From the IMG/VR virus record IMGVR_UViG_3300042519_001270, positions 1 through 25,725 of that record: a stretch of 25,725 nt of DNA, one strand, 5' to 3'. Both the position numbers and the translations under genes were made by a program. Positions 8,188 through 15,100 of the stretch are shown here, piece by piece (position 1 is the first letter of the stretch; the number at the start of each line of letters is the position of its first letter). Under the pieces are notes generated by a model, which did not search any database, had not been told where the DNA came from, and worked only from the letters and a program-made list of their open reading frames with translations. Source of the stretch: a virus.

Positions 8188-8234
8188 TGCGCTTTCACCT
8201 TCCAGCACTACCGGGCAAGAATCACTGCCGCTAG
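8187..8234 (+). pseudogene. Relic of a second glycosyltransferase start
   Basis: A 15-codon frame beginning at ATG 8187 repeats the first ten residues of the glycosyltransferase exactly (MRFHLPALPG), then diverges and stops at TAG 8232-8234. Twenty bases are identical between 8196-8215 and 6932-6951. Beyond that, shorter matching pieces (AATCAC, GCTA) can be aligned only with small gaps, as expected for a frame-decayed copy. The most likely reading is that a tandem second glycosyltransferase gene was lost, leaving its 5' end. A functional 15-residue peptide is a less likely alternative. Confidence 0.6.
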
Positions 8235-8270
8235 CAGCAGGGCGACCTTCGCAAGAACTTAGGAGGCCAC

Positions 8271-8555
8271 ATGCTCTTCCCAGAAATCCGGCTCTATCCA
8301 AGCTCCCAGCTGTACCCAGGGATGCCGCTGCCCCGTACTCCCACGACGGCAGTATTTACACCCGACGCATCCAGAGGAATCCCGCAGGCTGACGACATGC
8401 TTGCGGCAATGGCCGCGCTGCTCTCACAGACCCAGCCGGCTTCCGGCGATTCGGACGCGCTGCCGCAGGCCGACGCTTCGCAAAGTCTTGTCACTTCCAT
8501 CTCTACCCGTTCGGATATTGACAGCCGAACATCGGAGGCTCTGATTCTTGGCTGA
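8271..8555 (+). CDS. Small protein with L-F/Y-P hexapeptide repeats
   Basis: This 94-residue protein begins with three consecutive hexapeptides of the form L-F/Y-P-x-x-x (LFPEIR, LYPSSQ, LYPGMP) at residues 2-19. A Ser/Thr/Ala/Asp-rich region without obvious domains follows, containing a short helix near DDMLAAMAALLSQ. AGGAGG sits four bases before the ATG, one of the best ribosome sites in the window, so it is probably well translated. The N-terminus resembles that of the 77-residue protein upstream. I do not recognise a family; a small virion or fibre accessory is plausible from position only. Confidence 0.65.
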   Translation: MLFPEIRLYPSSQLYPGMPLPRTPTTAVFTPDASRGIPQADDMLAAMAALLSQTQPASGDSDALPQADASQSLVTSISTRSDIDSRTSEALILG

Positions 8556-8892
8556 TTACACGCTCAAACAAAACGACACATTTCCACCTCTTCGCATTCA
8601 GCTGCGGCAGGGCTCACCGCTTGTGCCGGTGGATCTGACCGAGGCTGAGGAGGTCATCCTTCACCTGGTCAAGTCAGACAACTCAGTGCGGATTGCCACT
8701 GACCCCTGCGAGATTGACGACGCAGAAGAAGGCTGGATATCGTGGACCCCGGCAACGGGCGATACGGCCTTTCCCGGCACCTACAACGCTGAGGCTGACA
8801 TTGACTGGGGAGCTGGGCAGAATCAGACCATCCCTAACACGGGCTACCTCTCCATTGTCATTGAACCTTCGCTTGACGCAGAGGAAGTCTGA
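8548..8892 (+). CDS. BppU-like N-terminal domain protein
   Basis: The 114-residue protein starts at TTG 8548 inside the end of the previous gene, with CGGAGG about nine bases upstream. The pattern is an N-terminal KQNDTFPPLRIQLRQGS, then VDLTEAEEVILHLVKSDN, WISWTPATGDT, GTYNAEADIDWGAGQ and a final NTGYLSIVIEPS. This resembles the beta-sandwich N-terminal domain seen in phage baseplate upper (BppU-type) proteins and many short structural proteins. In BppU proteins this domain attaches receptor-binding parts to the virion. Here it stands alone in the head-tail region, so it may be an adaptor for the collagen-like fibre or a separate minor virion protein; that is inference. Confidence 0.6.
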   Translation: MADYTLKQNDTFPPLRIQLRQGSPLVPVDLTEAEEVILHLVKSDNSVRIATDPCEIDDAEEGWISWTPATGDTAFPGTYNAEADIDWGAGQNQTIPNTGYLSIVIEPSLDAEEV

Positions 8893-9464
8893 TGAGTCAC
8901 ATCATCATTTCCGAGCCGGACAACGAGTTCACCGAGGCGGCGCTGGTCACGGTCGAAGAGGTCGAAGCATTCATTGCTGACATTGGGCTCACGGATCTTG
9001 ACGAGCCAGTGATTGAAAGCGCACGTGACACCGCCACCGCTCGGCTGGAAGATGCCTGCGGTGTCGCCTTCACTGAGCGCGAGCGGCAGGAAATCGCCTT
9101 CGGTCGAAATGACATAGCTCTGCTGGAGATGCCACGGGTGCTCCAGGTGCTCGAAGTTGACAACGAGGAAGTCAACGAAGGCCCATACCCAGACGGCCTG
9201 ATTCCGCTTGACGATGGCAAGCATTCAGTGCTCTATCGCCACGGCTGGGAAGTTACACCGCTGCCGATCAAGCGAGCGGTGCTGCTGCTGACCCGCCACT
9301 ACCTGACCATTGACCCGACTGACTTTGACGAGCGGGCCACTTCCAAGACAACCGAGATGGCCGCATGGTCGCTTGTCACGCCAGGAGTCAGGGGCGCAAT
9401 CTTCCCGATTCCCGAGGTCAACCAGATCGTCAGTGACTACGCCTACGCCACGCCAGTCGTATGA
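8892..9464 (+). CDS. Head-tail connector (gp6-like adaptor)
   Basis: This 190-residue protein has the all-helical pattern of HK97 gp6/SPP1 gp15-type adaptors: an N-terminal TVEEVEAFIADIG helix, then a long helix (PVIESARDTATARLEDACG). A beta segment follows (LLEMPRVLQVLEVDNEEV), ending in YRHGWEVTPLPIKRAVLLLTRHYL near residues 116-137. The adaptor ring docks below the portal. The start ATG 8892 overlaps the preceding stop (TGATG), and the stop overlaps the next gene. The order adaptor, then tail completion protein, then tail tube supports the call. Confidence 0.8.
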   Translation: MSHIIISEPDNEFTEAALVTVEEVEAFIADIGLTDLDEPVIESARDTATARLEDACGVAFTERERQEIAFGRNDIALLEMPRVLQVLEVDNEEVNEGPYPDGLIPLDDGKHSVLYRHGWEVTPLPIKRAVLLLTRHYLTIDPTDFDERATSKTTEMAAWSLVTPGVRGAIFPIPEVNQIVSDYAYATPVV

Positions 9465-9880
9465 GCGCAGTCCCCACAATCGAGAACCATCTGGAGGAAG
9501 TGCTGATTGAGGCGCTAGAGGACGAGCCGACCAAAGTGGTCTACGGCTACACCGAGGCCAAGGAGCTCGTGGCGATCTTCGGCGCAGACTTTGAGCGGAG
9601 CTTTCGGCTGCTTGGACCGCAGGAGGTTCCGCTTGAAGAGTCATTCCAGATAGAGCTGATCGTGGAGGCGATCACGCCATCTGGGAGGGACATGAAACCA
9701 GCTGCCGCGAGGTGCTGGGAAATCTTCGCAATCGTTGACGCTGCTGTTCGCGGCGATCATCACCTGGATGGAGTCTCATGGGATGCCCGCCTGACTAAAG
9801 GCACGCGGGAGTTTTTCCAGACAGACAAAGGCCAGGGCTGTCGAATAAGGACAACGCTCACGGGCACGGCCCGTATCTAA
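9461..9880 (+). CDS. Probable tail terminator / head-tail joining protein
   Basis: A 139-residue alpha/beta protein lies between the connector and the tail tube gene, where tail-terminator or completion proteins usually lie. Sequence features fit that class: an N-terminal helix (TIENHLEEVLIEAL), a strand with YGYTEA, a strand with FQIELIVEAI, a long helix (RCWEIFAIVDAAV) and a final strand (GCRIRTTLTGTARI). Such proteins form the hexameric ring that caps the tail and joins it to the head. The ATG at 9461 overlaps the connector stop by four bases. The call rests on position and predicted fold, not on a specific motif. Confidence 0.65.
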   Translation: MSAVPTIENHLEEVLIEALEDEPTKVVYGYTEAKELVAIFGADFERSFRLLGPQEVPLEESFQIELIVEAITPSGRDMKPAAARCWEIFAIVDAAVRGDHHLDGVSWDARLTKGTREFFQTDKGQGCRIRTTLTGTARI

Positions 9881-9894
9881 CGAAAGGAGCGACC

Positions 9895-10062
9895 GTGAAG
9901 GTTCGCTACGAAGAAGGGCCGGACTCGTTGCTAATCGCTGAAGTCGGCATCAAGGCTGACTGCGGCGAGGCTGTCGAAGTTCCGGCTGAGATCGGAGCCA
10001 AGCTCGTTGAGCAGGGCTGGATCGAAGTCAAGACCACTGCTAAGAAGAAGGAGAACGTCTGA
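9895..10062 (+). CDS. Small protein upstream of the tail tube, lysine-rich tail
   Basis: A 55-codon gene starts at GTG 9895 with AAGGAG (9884-9889) five bases upstream, and its stop overlaps the tail tube ATG by one base. The protein has two short beta segments (KVRYEEG, LIAEVG), a small domain with AVEVPAEIGAKLVEQGWIEV, and a basic end (KTTAKKKENV). Layout and motif resemble the protein at 5328-5513: a turn plus one helix ending in G-aromatic-x-E, followed by a Lys-rich tail. This suggests the same small phage domain next to two major structural genes. Function unknown. Confidence 0.75.
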   Translation: MKVRYEEGPDSLLIAEVGIKADCGEAVEVPAEIGAKLVEQGWIEVKTTAKKKENV

Positions 10063-11051
10063 TGCCGCACGGATCAGGACTTGATGCCCAGCTCGGCATC
10101 GGCAACGAAACAACCTACGGAACGAGGGTGGCACCCACCACCTACCTGCCGTTTGAGAGCGAGAGCCTTGCGCTCACGCAGGAGTACATCGCCAACCAGC
10201 CGCTCATGGCCGGAGTCATGGTTCAGCCTTCTGGCTACCACGTCAGCTCCACTCGTTCGGTTGAAGGCTCAGTCGAGATGCTGCTTCACGACCGGGGAAT
10301 GGGCAAGCTGTTCAACCTGCTCACCGGCTCGGCTGTCACATCTGTCACACCCAGCGGCGCGACGAACGCCCGCACACAGACGTTTCCGATTGGTCTGACC
10401 TCTCCGGTCGGCAAGTCAGTCTCGTTTCAGGTAGGCAGGCCCGACACCACCGGCACCGTTCGTCCATTCGACTACGCCGGCGCGAAGATCACTGAAGCCA
10501 CCATCTCCATCGAAGCAGGCGAAGCGGCAACGCTGAACCTGAGTATCGACGGACGCGACGAGCAGACCAGTCAGACGCTCGGCACTCCGACCTACTCGGC
10601 ATCCGCGAAGCCCTACGGCTTCAAGGACTGGTCGATCACAGTAGGTGGATCGGCTCAGGCCAATGTTCGCTCGCTGACCATCACGGTTCCGCTGAACATG
10701 TCCACCGACCGCTACCACCTGGGCAACTCCGGTGTCAAGGATGAGCCGCTGCTGAACGCTCAGAGTGAGCTGGCAATCTCAGCCACGCTGGAGTTCGCTT
10801 CACTGGCCGATCACACCCGGTTCAGGAACGAGTCGCTGGTGGCCCTGGTCGCCCGCGCACGGAACACCCTCATCGAGGGTTCGTCCTACTTCCAGACCGA
10901 GATCACAGTACCGGCTGCCAAGCAGATCAGCTCCAGCCCGGTTGTCGCCGGACCCGACCTCATCACTTCCGAGGTTGAGTTCCGCGCACTGTGGAACGGC
11001 ACGGATGCCCCCATGACCATCGTGAACACGAATACGGACACCGCTCTGTAG
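10062..11051 (+). CDS. Major tail tube protein
   Basis: The 329-residue protein forms the tail tube. The N-terminus, with GIGNETTYGTRVAPTTYLPF (residues 12-31), is typical of actinophage/Gram-positive siphovirus tube proteins. Later parts have alternating beta patterns (SVEGSVEMLLHDRGMGKLF; TEATISIEAGEAATLNLSID; WNGTDAPMTIVNT), consistent with the tube beta-sandwich and one extra domain. It lies after the tail completion gene and before the chaperone and tape measure genes, as expected. The start ATG at 10062 overlaps the previous stop. A gp10-like gene begins two bases after its stop, and a hairpin lies just inside that gene. Confidence 0.88.
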   Translation: MPHGSGLDAQLGIGNETTYGTRVAPTTYLPFESESLALTQEYIANQPLMAGVMVQPSGYHVSSTRSVEGSVEMLLHDRGMGKLFNLLTGSAVTSVTPSGATNARTQTFPIGLTSPVGKSVSFQVGRPDTTGTVRPFDYAGAKITEATISIEAGEAATLNLSIDGRDEQTSQTLGTPTYSASAKPYGFKDWSITVGGSAQANVRSLTITVPLNMSTDRYHLGNSGVKDEPLLNAQSELAISATLEFASLADHTRFRNESLVALVARARNTLIEGSSYFQTEITVPAAKQISSSPVVAGPDLITSEVEFRALWNGTDAPMTIVNTNTDTAL

Positions 11052-11053
11052 CG

Positions 11054-11581
11054 ATGGCCTATCGCCCGCACAGCACGGGTGACGGTTCTGCCCCCGCTCG
11101 ACCAAAGAGCGGGGGCGGGGCCAGTCGTGATCGTGCCATCCAGATCGTCGGGCTGGCACAGTTCCGGCGCGATCTGAAGAAGATTGACGAAGGACTCGCA
11201 AAGGAGCTCACAAAGTACCTGCGAGAGATCGGAAAGAAAACGCAGGGTGAGGCCAAGAAGCTCACGCCCATTGGCAAGCCGTACCAGTCCAAAGGCAAGA
11301 AGCACCGGCCTGGGACTCTTCAGCGTTCAATCCGCCTGTCTGTCAAGGCCAGGCAAATGTCTTTGTATTCCGATCTTCCCTACGCACCCGCGCACGAATG
11401 GGGCGCAAGGGGCCAGGCGGACGGTCGGATCAGGCCACGGGCCGAGTTCGGCGTGCCGCCTATGACCATCCCGCGCTCTCAGATGCTCGGGAAGGCTGTG
11501 CTCAGGCGCAGGCCGGAGATGGAGCAGGAACTCATGGACATGGTTGACCACCTTGCCCGCATCAACGGCTTTGACGACTGA
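11054..11581 (+). CDS. HK97 gp10-like tail component
   Basis: A 175-residue protein with the gp10/minor tail pattern: GLAQFRRDLKKIDEGLAKEL (residues 34-53), a helix with Lys/Arg, TPIGKPYQSKGKKHRPGTLQ then RSIRLSV, and YAPAHEWGA. Such proteins help join or complete the tail. The ATG at 11054, two bases after the tail tube stop, is preferred; there is no ribosome site, so re-initiation is likely. An upstream in-frame start at 10991 would sit within the tail tube gene. The first 25 residues (Ser/Pro/Gly-rich) are encoded by a perfect hairpin at 11090-11116, which is unusual within a gene. Its position after, and not before, the tail tube is also unusual. Confidence 0.75.
   Translation: MAYRPHSTGDGSAPARPKSGGGASRDRAIQIVGLAQFRRDLKKIDEGLAKELTKYLREIGKKTQGEAKKLTPIGKPYQSKGKKHRPGTLQRSIRLSVKARQMSLYSDLPYAPAHEWGARGQADGRIRPRAEFGVPPMTIPRSQMLGKAVLRRRPEMEQELMDMVDHLARINGFDD
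11090..11116 (+). terminator. GC-rich hairpin just inside the gp10-like gene
   Basis: A perfect 10-base stem, GCCCCCGCTC / GAGCGGGGGC, has a 7-base loop, GACCAAA. It begins 39 bases after the tail tube stop and lies in the beginning of the next gene. There is no T-run. It could attenuate transcription after the tail tube gene or stabilise the tube mRNA, and it must be read through by ribosomes translating the gp10-like gene. Confidence 0.5.
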
Positions 11582-11597
11582 CTAGAGATTTCCAAAA

Positions 11598-11640
11598 CGT
11601 GCCGGCCCCCGTCGTCTCGACAGGGCGGGGGCTCGGCACG
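11598..11640 (+). terminator. Large GC-rich hairpin after the gp10-like gene
   Basis: CGTGCCGGCCCCCG (11598-11611) pairs with CGGGGGCTCGGCACG (11626-11640), a stem of about 14 base pairs with one G-T wobble and one bulged base. The loop is 14 bases. It fills most of the 94-base gap between the gp10-like and chaperone genes. No T-run follows, so it may attenuate rather than stop transcription. Confidence 0.6.
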
Positions 11641-11675
11641 ACTGTTGAGAACTGTCGAATGAAAGTGAGTCACAA

Positions 11676-12020
11676 ATGAAAACACTGAACGCAGCCACTG
11701 ATCTGTTCGATCCGATTGAGGTTGATCTGTGGGGTCCGAAGTTTTCCGTACGCCAGCCCACCAGGGCGGTTGAGCGGAAGGTAGAGGAAGCCTTCAAGAA
11801 TCTGGAGGCGCTTGACGATGAGGCAGGCGAGGACGCGGCGCTCGAGGCACTGGCTGAGCTGCTGGACGTTCTGCTTGAGCCAATCGGTGACGAGGACGGC
11901 AAGAAGATTCACGCCAAGACCGTCGTGCGCCAGAAGTACAAGGCCGACGAAATCGGCTACGGGCATGTTGAGATGCTGTTCGAGCGCATCTCTGCGCTTC
12001 GTTCAGAACGCCCTACCTGA
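11676..12020 (+). CDS. Tail assembly chaperone (G-type, unshifted product)
   Basis: This 114-residue protein lies just upstream of the tape measure, the standard place of the lambda gpG-type chaperone that coats the tape measure during tail assembly. It starts MKTLNAATDLFDPIEVDLWG and shows an RAVERKVEEAFKNLEALDDE helix and an acidic helical middle (AALEALAELLDVLLEP), then AKTVVRQKYKADEIGYGHVE. The reading frame ends at TGA 12018-12020. A second frame continues in -1 to the tape measure start, giving a longer product listed separately. The ribosome site is weak (GAAAGTGAG further upstream). Confidence 0.85.
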   Translation: MKTLNAATDLFDPIEVDLWGPKFSVRQPTRAVERKVEEAFKNLEALDDEAGEDAALEALAELLDVLLEPIGDEDGKKIHAKTVVRQKYKADEIGYGHVEMLFERISALRSERPT

Positions 12021-12157
12021 GCAGGAGCGAGCGGCAGGAGTATTTCCTGCTGCGTCGCTACTGCGGTTTGTCCGTAGCGGAGGCCGAAAACCTTGCGCTG
12101 TGGGAACTTGAACTTCTCCTGGACGGAATACGCCAGGAGCTATCTGGAGGTGACTGA
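11676..12157 (+). CDS. Tail assembly chaperone, -1 frameshift product (G-T type)
   Basis: Downstream of the G frame, the -1 frame is open from 11972 (after a TGA at 11969-11971) to TGA 12155-12157, whose last A is the first base of the tape measure ATG. It encodes YFLLRRYCGLSV, then AENLALWELELLLDG and RQELSGGD, typical of the T-part of lambda G-T style fusions. It has no start codon or ribosome site of its own. The shift must occur between 11972 and 12022, giving about 160 residues. I see no canonical X-XXY-YYZ heptamer. The CCT ACC TGA end of the G frame, where CCT can re-pair as CCC, is one possible site. Confidence 0.75.
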
Positions 12158-15100
12158 TGGCGGCAAGACGCTCACGCGCTCTTGAGATCATTATGGGCAT
12201 GGACACATCTGGCGTTAGCGCCGGAATGCGTCGTGTCACGAAAGAGACTGGCGGGTTGTCGAAGTCCGCTGGTGTCGGATCTAGGGCAACTGATCGTCTG
12301 CGGTCATCGTTTTTAGGTGCGGCTGCCGCTGCTGGAGGTGCGGTGGCCGCATACTTGTCTGTGGCACAGGCAAAACAGGCAATCGTCACAACGCAGGAGC
12401 TGGCCCTGGCGACGATGGGGCTGGAGCGGAACCTTGGCATGGCTACGAAGGAGGCTTCACGCTGGGCTGCCGTAACGAGAGCCAGGGGCGTTGACTCCAA
12501 AGCCCTGACGATGGGCTTCACTTCACTTTCCAAAGCCGTTGAGGGTGCGAAGGCCGGCACCGAATCTTCCCTGAAGCCCTTTGCTGCGCTTGGCATCACG
12601 CAGGCCGACCTGACAAAGACCGGCGGCAACTTCTCGAAGCAGATTCTGCTGGTCGCTGACGCGCTCGGCAAGGCTGAAGGTTCATCCACCAGGCAGGCCG
12701 CAGCTTCCAAGATTCTCGGACGGGGCTATCAGACCATTCTTCCGATGTTCTCAAAGGGCGCAGCCGGACTTCAGGAGCAGCTGCGGTGGGCTGATGAGTT
12801 CGGCGCGACGATGGGCGGCGACACCGTAGACGCAATGAGCGACTTCACCAACGCACAGCGACGGGCGGAGGTCGCTGGCATGGGGCTCCAGATTGCGTTT
12901 GCTAAACATGCCACGCCTGCCATTACTGCCGCGCTCGACAAGTTCGGTGAGTTTGTCAAGATCATCAACTCAGGCGAGCTGACACGGGCACAGAAACTGA
13001 CCAGGCTCCGTGGTGAGTTCCAGAAACTTCAGCAGGACGTTGTGAAACTCGTGACCGACCTTGCCCCGCAGATAGCGCAAGGCGCGGGCGAGATCGGAGT
13101 GGCGCTGGCCAAAGGCATCGGGAAAGCCTTTATGGAAACCGGCCTGCTCGGGAAGGTGGCCCTGACAGCCTTTGTGCTGCGGTCATTCGGTGGAGTCGCT
13201 GCGATAGCTGCGGCGGGCAAAGTCTTTGGCACTATCTTCGGCGGGGCTGCCGCCACTGGCGCGGCTGGTGGATTGGCTGGTGGTGCTGCGGGGGGGGCTG
13301 GTGCCGCTGGTGCCGCTGGTGCCGCTGCTGCCGCTGGTGGATTGCTAAGCAAGGTCAAGAGTTTTGCCAAAACTGGAGCAGCGGTAACGGCACTGTTCGG
13401 CGGGCTTGAAATAGCCAACGCTGCCTTCAATCGAAGCGGGGGAGATGTACTCAGCCGTTTGGATGAGATTGACAACAGGGGCAAGGGTGTGCTGGGCACG
13501 ATGTCACGAGCTTTGGGTGGCGGCGACGGGGGGCCGCTGGAGTTTCTCAATCAAGGAGGACTCTCACAGCAGGGTGACATTGCTCACGACCTGAAAGACA
13601 CGCTGAACGAAATCGGCACCGCGAATAGGGAGCGGTATCAGGTGCTGAAGGGCCAAGCTAATTCACTAGCTGAGCAGCTCGACCTAACTAGGAAACAACG
13701 GAATGAAATACAAAACATCATCGGTGCGTCAAGGGTCGGCAGGCAGAATCAGCAAGCAGCAAGTATTCAGAGCGGCATGGAAACGATTAGCTCTGGTCAG
13801 CTGATCGGTCCCGACCTTCGGGCAGTAGTAGATCGTCAACTTCAGAGCATCTCCCAGACCTACAACAGATATACCCCGCAGTGGCGTAGCGCAGTGGAAG
13901 GGACTCTCAACGCTCAGATCCAAGCGACCCGAGATGCCTACTCAAAGGGCGGCAAGCTCACCCGCGAAGGCATCAAGCGCATTCAAGACATTATCGCCAG
14001 ACGGCAAAAGCTCATGGCTTCAGGCGATCCAGTCGGCATCGCCCGTGGCATTGCTAATGGATGGACGAAAGCCCGTTCGGTCAACCAAGTCAACATCCGT
14101 GGATTCATCCAGCGGCTGAACAAGATGACACCAGCGGCCAGGCAGACCGCTGGAGCATCCATGCTGGCCTACGCCCGTGAGCTCGACGCGAAAGGCAAGC
14201 TGCCTGACGGCACACTTCAGAAGCTCCGGTCCAAGTTCATCCGGCGCTTTGGACCCGACATGTGGCGCAAGATCCAGCAGGGCGCAGCCAGCGGACTTTC
14301 AGGCGTTGACAAGACGGCAAAGGACACCGGCAATAAGTTTGACGAAATGGCGAGCTCAGCGGTCAAGGCTCACAACCGCATCAAGCGGTCGGCATCATCG
14401 GTGCCGGGACCAGTCCGCACGGCTTACCAGTCGCTGGCAAACAGCGCGAACACCGCAGCGGATGCGTTCGGCTCCAATCAGAAGGTGAGCCTTTCCTTCC
14501 GTCGTGGTGGCGAACTCTCTCAGCCTGGTTCCAAGAGGCTCGTGCCGGCTGCCGTGTCGCCCGGTGAGCTGATTTCTTACAAGAGCCGTGAGATGTATGT
14601 GCCGGGACGACCCGAGCCACGCGACTCAGTGCTGATGTACCTGCCGATTGGGGCGAAGGTATTTACCTCAGACGGTCAGCGACGCTTGGCATCAGGTGCT
14701 TCCGAGACTGAGGCGCTACGCAGGCAGGCTCCACATTTCGGTGGCGGCGGCATGGTTGGCAATCTGCCCAGCCCGAAGCTAAGCGGAGGCGCTCGGGTTC
14801 CCACCGCCACAGGCCAGGCCGCGATTGACCGTGGCAAGTCACAAGCCCAGAAGTGGATCGAGCGCCTGAAGCCCAGCCTTCAAGGTATGGAGAAGCTGGC
14901 TGCCAAGTTCGGCCTCGACACGACCTCTGGCTATCGCGCAGGTGATGACGGCTACCACGGCGTGAACCGCGCAAGGGACTTCTCCAACTCAGACGGACCC
15001 ACGGCAGAGATGTTCAAGTTTGCCAACTACGTAGGCACCAACTTTGGGCAGCACCTGCTGGAGCTGATCTATACCCCGCTGGGCTGGGCAATCAAGAACG

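Noticed and set aside
8196-8215. The 20-base repeat as an attachment site or transposon scar
   Set aside because: It encodes the same residues in the same frame at a start codon, fitting gene duplication; no tRNA gene, integrase or transposase lies nearby.
7842-8234. Plus-strand 130-codon frame ending with the MRFHLPALPG repeat
   Set aside because: The upstream part is out of frame with the glycosyltransferase and the 77-residue gene; only the last 15 codons are of interest, as a relic.
12003-12710. Minus-strand open frame of 235 codons opposite the tape measure
   Set aside because: Ala/Ser-rich shadow without domain or ribosome site; the opposite strand codes for the tape measure.
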